This document shows positions 58,735 to 64,000 of a stretch of 64,000 nt of DNA, piece by piece. Source of the stretch: Sulfurimonas hydrogeniphila. Its GTDB lineage: Bacteria > Campylobacterota > Campylobacteria > Campylobacterales > Sulfurimonadaceae. A program made the position numbers and the translations under genes. The DNA lies in NCBI RefSeq assembly GCF_009068765.1, contig NZ_CP035534.1:1-64000 (forward strand). The letters are read 5' to 3'. The notes under the pieces are model-generated. The model was not told where the DNA came from. It ran no database searches and saw only the letters and a program-made list of their open reading frames with translations. How positions within the stretch are numbered: position 1 is the first letter of the stretch; the number at the start of each line of letters is the position of its first letter.

Positions 58735-59799
58735 ATGGCATTCTCAAAAGAAAATAGAAAAGGTACTGTTTCAGGTATCATCTTTGTTGCAATTTTTGCA
58801 GCTGCTGCAACATCAATAGCGCAAATTGCATTTGTCAAATCACTTGGCATCTCTCCTCTTGTTATCGGTATAGTATTAGGTATTTTTTATGCAAATACTT
58901 TACATAACCATATTCCGAGTGCCTGGGGAACCGGTATTACGTTTTCAGGCAAAAAAATTCTTCGTTTTGCAATCGTATTTTATGGTTTTCGTATAACATT
59001 TCAGCAGATTATGGATGTGGGGCTCAGTGGTTTTACCGTTTCACTGATTATGCTTTCCACGACTTTTTTACTGGGAACATATTTAGGTATAAAAGCGTTT
59101 AAGATGGATAAAGACACATCAATGCTTACAGCAGCAGGTGCCTCTGTCTGTGGTGCTGCAGCAGTTCTTGCAACAGAACCTGTTTTAAAAGCAGAAGGGT
59201 ATAAAACTGCAGTAGCGGTTTCAATGGTTGTGCTCTTTGGTACAATTTCTATGTTTTTGTATCCTGTTTTGTATGCATCAATTATTGAGCCGGCAACAGG
59301 ATTTTTGCATATGACTCCGGAACAGTTTGGTATCTATACGGGTGGAACTATTCATGAAGTGGCACAGGTTGTAGCCGTGCCTGCTTCTATTCCAGGTGCA
59401 CCTGAAATTATGGCAAACTCTGCAGTGATTGTTAAAATGACTCGTGTTATTATGATTGCACCAATGCTTATTGTTTTGGGAATTTATTTGTCTATGCAGG
59501 CAAAAAAAGAGGGAAAATCTGGCGGTAAATTACAGCTTGTTATCCCTTGGTTTGCAGTATATTTTATAGGTATGGCCGGATTTAACTCTTTAGATTTGGT
59601 ACCGCATACTATTGTTGATACTATCAATACAATTGATACTTTTCTTTTAACGATGGCAATGACAGCACTGGGTATGGGAACAATCTTTTCCAAATTCAAA
59701 GGGCTTGGTTTGGCACCGCTGTATACTGCCGGTGCGATGTTTGCATGGCTGGTTATAGGCGGTTTTGTGGTGACTAAGTTTGTAACAGCTGCTCTTTAG
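58735..59799 (+). CDS. YeiH-family putative sulfate exporter
   Basis: A 354-residue inner-membrane protein with about ten spans and the family blocks GIVLGIFYANTLHNHIP, GASVCGAAAVLATEPV near 138, and YTGGTIHEVAQVVA near 202. Members are called sulfate exporters; experimental support for the substrate is thin. A perfect 10-base hairpin (AACAGCTGCT-CTTT-AGCAGCTGTT, 59784-59807) spans its stop codon and may limit decay or read-through. Confidence 0.9.
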   Translation: MAFSKENRKGTVSGIIFVAIFAAAATSIAQIAFVKSLGISPLVIGIVLGIFYANTLHNHIPSAWGTGITFSGKKILRFAIVFYGFRITFQQIMDVGLSGFTVSLIMLSTTFLLGTYLGIKAFKMDKDTSMLTAAGASVCGAAAVLATEPVLKAEGYKTAVAVSMVVLFGTISMFLYPVLYASIIEPATGFLHMTPEQFGIYTGGTIHEVAQVVAVPASIPGAPEIMANSAVIVKMTRVIMIAPMLIVLGIYLSMQAKKEGKSGGKLQLVIPWFAVYFIGMAGFNSLDLVPHTIVDTINTIDTFLLTMAMTALGMGTIFSKFKGLGLAPLYTAGAMFAWLVIGGFVVTKFVTAAL

Positions 59800-59891
59800 C
59801 AGCTGTTGCAGCTTTGGCAATGAAGCTTCTTAATATACTTATTTAAATAAATATTATATAATATTTATACTAGTTCACAAGGAGTTTAATT

Positions 59892-60362
59892 TTGTCATAT
59901 ATTCCAAATACATTAAACTCTTTTTGGCTTTGGAAAGAGGTTTATGTAAAACTGGGGATTTCTAATCCTGCCTATAAATATTGGAAAAACACTCCAACGT
60001 TAAAATTGAATAATAAATATATTTTTATTCAAAAACAGACACTTCCAAAAAAACATGAACATGTTGAAAATATTCTAACAGATCTTTCGGGGTATTTGCC
60101 AATTAAATATGCATCAGATCAGTTACATGTAAATGAACACTTGTTCGTAAGTGATAAAATGGCACTTCATACAGAGTTTGAGTATAAGTTTGTCGAAGAT
60201 GTAAAATTTGTAAATGTAAAAAGATTTTTCAGAGAATATGGAATTAAAGTGAACAAAAATTCCATTGTACAGTTAGGGAAAATCAAAGATTTGGAAATAT
60301 CTTCGGATGCAATATTTTATAATTTGAAAAATGATTACGGATTGGTGGTATATAATTCATGA
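59892..60362 (+). CDS. Unknown 156-residue protein before the LapB-like gene
   Basis: I do not recognise the family. The start is TTG at 59892 with AAGGAG 8 bases upstream. The protein is soluble, basic and rich in Lys, Asn and aromatic residues (SFWLWKEVYVKLG, YKYWKNTPT). No cysteine and no membrane span are seen. Its TGA overlaps the ATG of the next gene, so it belongs to the lapB-like, rnhA, rnc, aroC operon. Confidence 0.72.
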   Translation: MSYIPNTLNSFWLWKEVYVKLGISNPAYKYWKNTPTLKLNNKYIFIQKQTLPKKHEHVENILTDLSGYLPIKYASDQLHVNEHLFVSDKMALHTEFEYKFVEDVKFVNVKRFFREYGIKVNKNSIVQLGKIKDLEISSDAIFYNLKNDYGLVVYNS

Positions 60363-61405
60363 ATACTTTTTTTATAGAGTTTCGAGACCCTCTTTTTTCC
60401 ATTATTATTTTCTTTACCATTATATTTATAATTACTTTTTTTTCTTATTGGTGGGGGAGATATAAAAGAAAAGAGGACTCTAAACAAATAAGTAAATTTT
60501 TGGAACAGTTTCGTACCTTACCATCACATAACGAATTGAAAATTTTAATAGCTGAAGGAGGGCTGTCAGAAAAATCATGGCTGCTTCTTGCGAGTGCATA
60601 CTATAAAAACGGCGATTATGAAAAAAGTATAGAGATATATAATGAAATATTAAAACTCGGAAATAAAAGAAATACGAGAGAAACAATGTTCTTACTTGGA
60701 AAAACATATTTTAAAGCAGGATTTTTAGAACGTTCCAAGCAGGTTTTTTTAGAAATTCTGAAAAAGAATCCCCGTACACCGGAAGCTTTGCATTATTTGC
60801 TTCTTGTGTATGAGTATATGAAAGATTATAAATCCGCTTTGGAAGTTTTAGAGCCGTTGGATGAACTTCAAGAAGATGTTATTCTTGAACGTGCATATCT
60901 GCATGTTTTGGAAGCTCTTGATTCGCCGAATATGACAAAAGAAGAAAAAGTCCAGAAGTTGTTGGAGATATATAAAAATACTCATCGTCTGGCTTATTTG
61001 ATATTTGATTATATTTTTCAGGTAGATCCGCAACTTGCCTGGAAAAATATTGACATCTCTAAAAGCGAACTTTTGACAGAACTCTTCTGGCGATGTGATT
61101 CAAAAGATTTGAATTTGGATATAATTACAGACAATGGCTATCTGCGGGAACTTTATACTGCAAGAGGTGATGTGAAACTTGCATACAACAGCAGTATATT
61201 TGAGCTTGATGTGCTGATAAAACTTGAGGGAAAATCAAATGCAACACTCAGTTTTGAGTATGTGTGTGATAACTGTAAAGGGACATATCCTTTTGCTTTC
61301 AGCCGTTGCAGTTCATGTCATGCGATAGATACAGCAAGAGTGGAGTACAGTTTAAGTAAAGATTACGCTAAGGAATTCAGTGAAGAAAATAACTCTTTTC
61401 AGTGA
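60359..61405 (+). CDS. LapB (YciM)-like TPR protein with C-terminal zinc ribbon
   Basis: The 348-residue protein has one N-terminal membrane span (about 10-32), TPR repeats (about 70-200; LLASAYYKNGDYEKSIEIYNEIL is the first clear one) and a C-terminal rubredoxin-like metal site, CDNC..CSSC near 303-321. E. coli LapB has this layout and controls lipopolysaccharide synthesis by guiding FtsH to LpxC. The same function here is inferred. It overlaps rnhA by 26 bases. Confidence 0.82.
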   Translation: MNTFFIEFRDPLFSIIIFFTIIFIITFFSYWWGRYKRKEDSKQISKFLEQFRTLPSHNELKILIAEGGLSEKSWLLLASAYYKNGDYEKSIEIYNEILKLGNKRNTRETMFLLGKTYFKAGFLERSKQVFLEILKKNPRTPEALHYLLLVYEYMKDYKSALEVLEPLDELQEDVILERAYLHVLEALDSPNMTKEEKVQKLLEIYKNTHRLAYLIFDYIFQVDPQLAWKNIDISKSELLTELFWRCDSKDLNLDIITDNGYLRELYTARGDVKLAYNSSIFELDVLIKLEGKSNATLSFEYVCDNCKGTYPFAFSRCSSCHAIDTARVEYSLSKDYAKEFSEENNSFQ

Positions 61406-61814
61406 CGGCAGTGCCTTGGGAAATCCAGGTCCTGGAGGTTATGGTGTTATTTTGCGATATGGTAAAAGTGAAAAAGAGCTTTGGGGCTCGGAACTCCATA
61501 CTACAAATAACAGAATGGAACTCAAAGGTGCAATAGAAGGGCTTCGTGCTCTAAAGGAGCCTTGTGAGGTCGATATAATTTCTGACTCCTCTTATGTGGT
61601 GAAAGGAATCAATGAGTGGTTGCAAAACTGGATTAAAAGAGATTTTAAAAAAGTAAAGAACCCTGATTTATGGAAAGAATACATAGAAGTGGCAAAACCG
61701 CATAAGATTCATGCCATATGGGTACGGGGACATGACGGTCATGAAGAAAATGAGCGATGCGATGTATTGGCAAAAGAAGCGGCGCAAAAAGCCAAAGAGG
61801 CTTTAACACAATGA
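61380..61814 (+). CDS. rnhA: Ribonuclease HI
   Basis: RNase HI cuts RNA in RNA-DNA hybrids. The 144-residue protein has the acidic active site: D9 in LFSDGSALGNPGPGG, E in NNRMELKGAI near 47, D in IISDSSYVV near 69 and D in NERCDVLAKEA near 130. The start is GTG at 61380 with AAGGA 5 bases upstream. The order rnhA, rnc, aroC is shared with H. pylori and C. jejuni. Confidence 0.96.
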   Translation: MKKITLFSDGSALGNPGPGGYGVILRYGKSEKELWGSELHTTNNRMELKGAIEGLRALKEPCEVDIISDSSYVVKGINEWLQNWIKRDFKKVKNPDLWKEYIEVAKPHKIHAIWVRGHDGHEENERCDVLAKEAAQKAKEALTQ

Positions 61815-61827
61815 GGAGAAGGTATTT

Positions 61828-62511
61828 ATGCATAAAAATATAAAGACATTGGAAGAAAAATTAGGATATGAGTTTCGTGACAAAAAGCTCATTATCGAAG
61901 CGCTGACACATAAAAGCTATAAGCAGCCCTACGATAATGAGCGATTGGAATTTTTGGGTGATGCCGTATTGGACCTTGTGGTCGGAGAGTATCTTTTTAA
62001 AAAGTTTCGGACATCTGATGAAGGAAAACTCTCCAAAATCCGAGCATCACTGGTCAATGAAACAGGTTTTGACAAACTGGCACGGGCTTTGAATCTGGGT
62101 GATTATATACTGCTTTCAAATGCTGAAGACAATAATGGCGGACGCGAAAAATCTTCTCTGCTTTCAAATGCTTTTGAAGCTATAATGGGTGCAATATATT
62201 TGGAAGCCGGTTTGGCAGAAGTACGAAGAATAGCCATTGATTTAATAGAAAAAAATCATGATGAGATCTCTTTGGATTCTTTGTTCCGTGATTTTAAAAC
62301 AACACTTCAGGAATTGACACAGGCCCGCTTCGGGATAACGCCGGAGTATAAAGTTTTGGCATCACGTGGTCCTGATCATCAAAAAGAATTTGAAGTGGGT
62401 GTATTTATAGAAGATAAAGAGTATGCCAGAGCAAAGGGAAAGAGTAAAAAAATTGCACAACAAGAGGCAGCGAGAGTTGCTGTAGATATGTTAAATAAGG
62501 AAAAAAAGTGA
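61828..62511 (+). CDS. rnc: Ribonuclease III
   Basis: RNase III cuts double-stranded RNA such as the rRNA stems in this window. The 227-residue protein has the signature NERLEFLGDAVLDLVV near 36-51, a second acidic site EAIMGAIYLE near 115 and a double-stranded RNA-binding domain (about 155-225). Its TGA overlaps the aroC start codon. Confidence 0.97.
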   Translation: MHKNIKTLEEKLGYEFRDKKLIIEALTHKSYKQPYDNERLEFLGDAVLDLVVGEYLFKKFRTSDEGKLSKIRASLVNETGFDKLARALNLGDYILLSNAEDNNGGREKSSLLSNAFEAIMGAIYLEAGLAEVRRIAIDLIEKNHDEISLDSLFRDFKTTLQELTQARFGITPEYKVLASRGPDHQKEFEVGVFIEDKEYARAKGKSKKIAQQEAARVAVDMLNKEKK

Positions 62512-63581
62512 ACAGTTTTGGAATGAAATTACGATTTTCAACATTTGGAGAGTCTCACGGAAAAGCATTAGGCTGCCTTTTGGATGGTGTTCCTGCGGGC
62601 TTGAATATTGATGAAGAATATATTCAAAGTGAACTTGACAGAAGAAAACCCGGAAAGAGTAAATTTGAAACCGCCAGAAAAGAAGCAGACAAGGTTGAAA
62701 TCTTAAGCGGTGTGTTTGAGGGAAAAAGTACAGGTACTCCAATTGCAATGGTTATATACAATACAAACCAAAAATCCAAAGACTATACAAATATAAAAGA
62801 TGTGTTTCGTCCCGGGCATGCAGATTTTACCTATTTTCACAAATATGGTATACGAGACTACAGAGGCGGGGGGCGCAGCTCTGCGAGAGAGACTGCTGCA
62901 AGAGTAGCAGCAGGGGCTATTGCAAAACTAATGCTTCAAGAGCTTGGTATTACAGTGCTTAGCGGTATCAGTGAAGTTGCAGGCATACAGGCAGAAGATT
63001 TTAATTATGAAGGTGCGAAGAAAAGTGTAATTTATGCACTTGATGCCAATAAAGAAGAAGCACAAAAAGCAGCAATACTTAAAGCAAAAGAGGAGCATGA
63101 TTCTGTCGGCGGTGTTTCGCGTGTTCTCATCAAAGGCACACCCGTAGGTTTGGGACAGCCTCTTTACTATAAACTAGACGCTGTTTTAGCGGATGCTATG
63201 ATGGGTATTAATGCTGTAAAAGCTGTTGAGATTGGAGATGGTGTATTGAGTGCCAAGGTACACGGTTCCCAAAACAATGATCAGATACGTGCAAACGGAT
63301 TTGAATCCAATCATTCGGGTGGAATACTCGGTGGTATCAGTAACGGGGAAGATATAGTGCTTAATGTCTATTTTAAACCAACGCCATCTATTTTCAAAGA
63401 GCAGCATACTGTTACAACAGCAAATGAAGAAGTTGATTTTTCACTCAAAGGCAGGCATGATCCTTGTGTTGCTATTCGCGGTACTATTGTATGTGAATCA
63501 ATGGCTGCTTTGGTTATAGCTGATATGATACTGCTCAATATGGGTTCAAAAATGGATGGTGTCATTAAATATTATAAATAA
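62508..63581 (+). CDS. aroC: Chorismate synthase
   Basis: AroC makes chorismate with reduced FMN. The 357-residue protein has LRFSTFGESHGKALG at the start, GRSSARETAARVAAGA near 125 and the FMN-binding region GESNHSGG-like FESNHSGGILGGIS near 265. I accept GTG 62508, because relatives start MNxFG in this register. Last gene of the operon. Confidence 0.96.
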   Translation: MNSFGMKLRFSTFGESHGKALGCLLDGVPAGLNIDEEYIQSELDRRKPGKSKFETARKEADKVEILSGVFEGKSTGTPIAMVIYNTNQKSKDYTNIKDVFRPGHADFTYFHKYGIRDYRGGGRSSARETAARVAAGAIAKLMLQELGITVLSGISEVAGIQAEDFNYEGAKKSVIYALDANKEEAQKAAILKAKEEHDSVGGVSRVLIKGTPVGLGQPLYYKLDAVLADAMMGINAVKAVEIGDGVLSAKVHGSQNNDQIRANGFESNHSGGILGGISNGEDIVLNVYFKPTPSIFKEQHTVTTANEEVDFSLKGRHDPCVAIRGTIVCESMAALVIADMILLNMGSKMDGVIKYYK

Positions 63582-63584
63582 TAT

Positions 63585-63998
63585 TTAAAAATCATCATCT
63601 CCAAATTCTTTTTCCATTGCTTTTTGATACTTTAATTCTTCTTCTTTTTGGAGTTGTTGTTTTGTTAAGACGGCTTCATGAAGAAACGCACCGAAAAATG
63701 TCTTTGGTTCTAATTTTGCCAAAGCAAGATAAATACCGCTGATAAGGGCAATGATTGTTATACCTGCTACTGCTTTTTGTATAGGATTAAATCTCTGTAT
63801 AGGTTCTTTTATTCGCATTTCACAGGTTCCGCCCGGGCAGAGTGTTGGATTTTTTCTTGTGATAAACTTGTAAATCATACAGCCTACACATATCGAAAAA
63901 GCACTTTCGAGAAACATTAATGCAAGGCACAGTACACAGATGAGTACTTTGTAAAAAGTAATATCCCAGTTGAGAACAAACCATTGCATCATAGGCAA
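63585..63998 (-). CDS. DUF4395-like membrane protein, cut by the window edge
   Basis: At least 137 residues with a first hydrophobic span (about 13-45) containing FSICVGCMIYKFI, a cysteine segment LCPGGTCEM and a second span (about 72-92). The tail is Glu/Lys-rich and ends GDDDF. The CVGC motif in the first span resembles DUF4395 proteins. The true start may lie beyond position 64000. It converges on aroC with a 3-base gap. Confidence 0.7.
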   Translation of the reverse strand: MPMMQWFVLNWDITFYKVLICVLCLALMFLESAFSICVGCMIYKFITRKNPTLCPGGTCEMRIKEPIQRFNPIQKAVAGITIIALISGIYLALAKLEPKTFFGAFLHEAVLTKQQLQKEEELKYQKAMEKEFGDDDF

Positions 63999-64000
63999 AG

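Overview
The window comes from an AT-rich Campylobacterota (Epsilonproteobacteria) chromosome, most likely a Sulfurimonas-like member. The reasons are local gene neighbourhoods I recognise from Campylobacter and Helicobacter (rluA-like/purB/nrdA, rsmA-rnj, folE-fliI, secG-frr-pyrE, coaE-dapF, tig-clpP-def, rnhA-rnc-aroC), a 16S rRNA of epsilon type, and the gene set (CcoG, YeiH, FadL-type porin, cobalamin-dependent MetH). Genus is inference; phylum is well supported.

Positions 1-11600 are the origin region. dnaA lies on the minus strand. Downstream of it (1-199) is an AT-rich stretch, a run of TAG triplets and DnaA boxes, which is the layout of an unwinding origin. Upstream of it (1501-1654) is a second DnaA-box cluster that contains the dnaA start codon. 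A third box cluster lies at 8624-8841. Two perfect 16-base parS sites (8399 and 11566) show that ParB-based segregation acts here. Between them are DNA repair and nucleotide genes (ruvC, ppnP, nrdA, purB), trxC, fliW, a pseudouridine synthase, rlmN and hisF.

Positions 11640-29830 hold housekeeping genes: rsmA, rnj, folE, fliI, a beta-propeller/helical-repeat protein, recJ, pyrG, a KefB-type antiporter, pyrE, frr, secG, a zinc-type ABC transporter (znuABC), a BioC-like methyltransferase, a stand-alone ThiD2 and a BI-1 membrane protein. Positions 30037-35720 are one rRNA operon (16S, tRNA-Ala, 23S, 5S) with a consensus promoter, long processing stems and competing hairpins around 5S.

Positions 35700-39450 hold a FadL-type outer membrane protein behind repeated operator-like motifs, then an IS4/IS1634-type insertion sequence whose transposase is broken by one amber codon. 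Positions 39450-52500 return to core genes: purM, a shortened SpeE-like protein, coaE, dapF, prfA, rpsT, glmM, lspA, tig, clpP, a degenerate GGDEF protein, def, a ComM-type ATPase and a Bax-type protein. A decayed 3' end of an iron superoxide dismutase gene lies before metH. The right end holds a catalytically dead serine-recombinase-like regulator in front of ccoG, a YeiH exporter, an unknown protein, a LapB-like protein, rnhA, rnc, aroC and an edge-truncated DUF4395-like gene.

Structure not explained by genes: the palindrome TTACATGTAA occurs at least 11 times, far above chance; a structured repeat family sits in three intergenic spacers, one inside the rRNA operon; two candidate small RNAs are present; hisF and rsmA look leaderless. 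There is no CRISPR array, prophage or recognisable defence island in the window.
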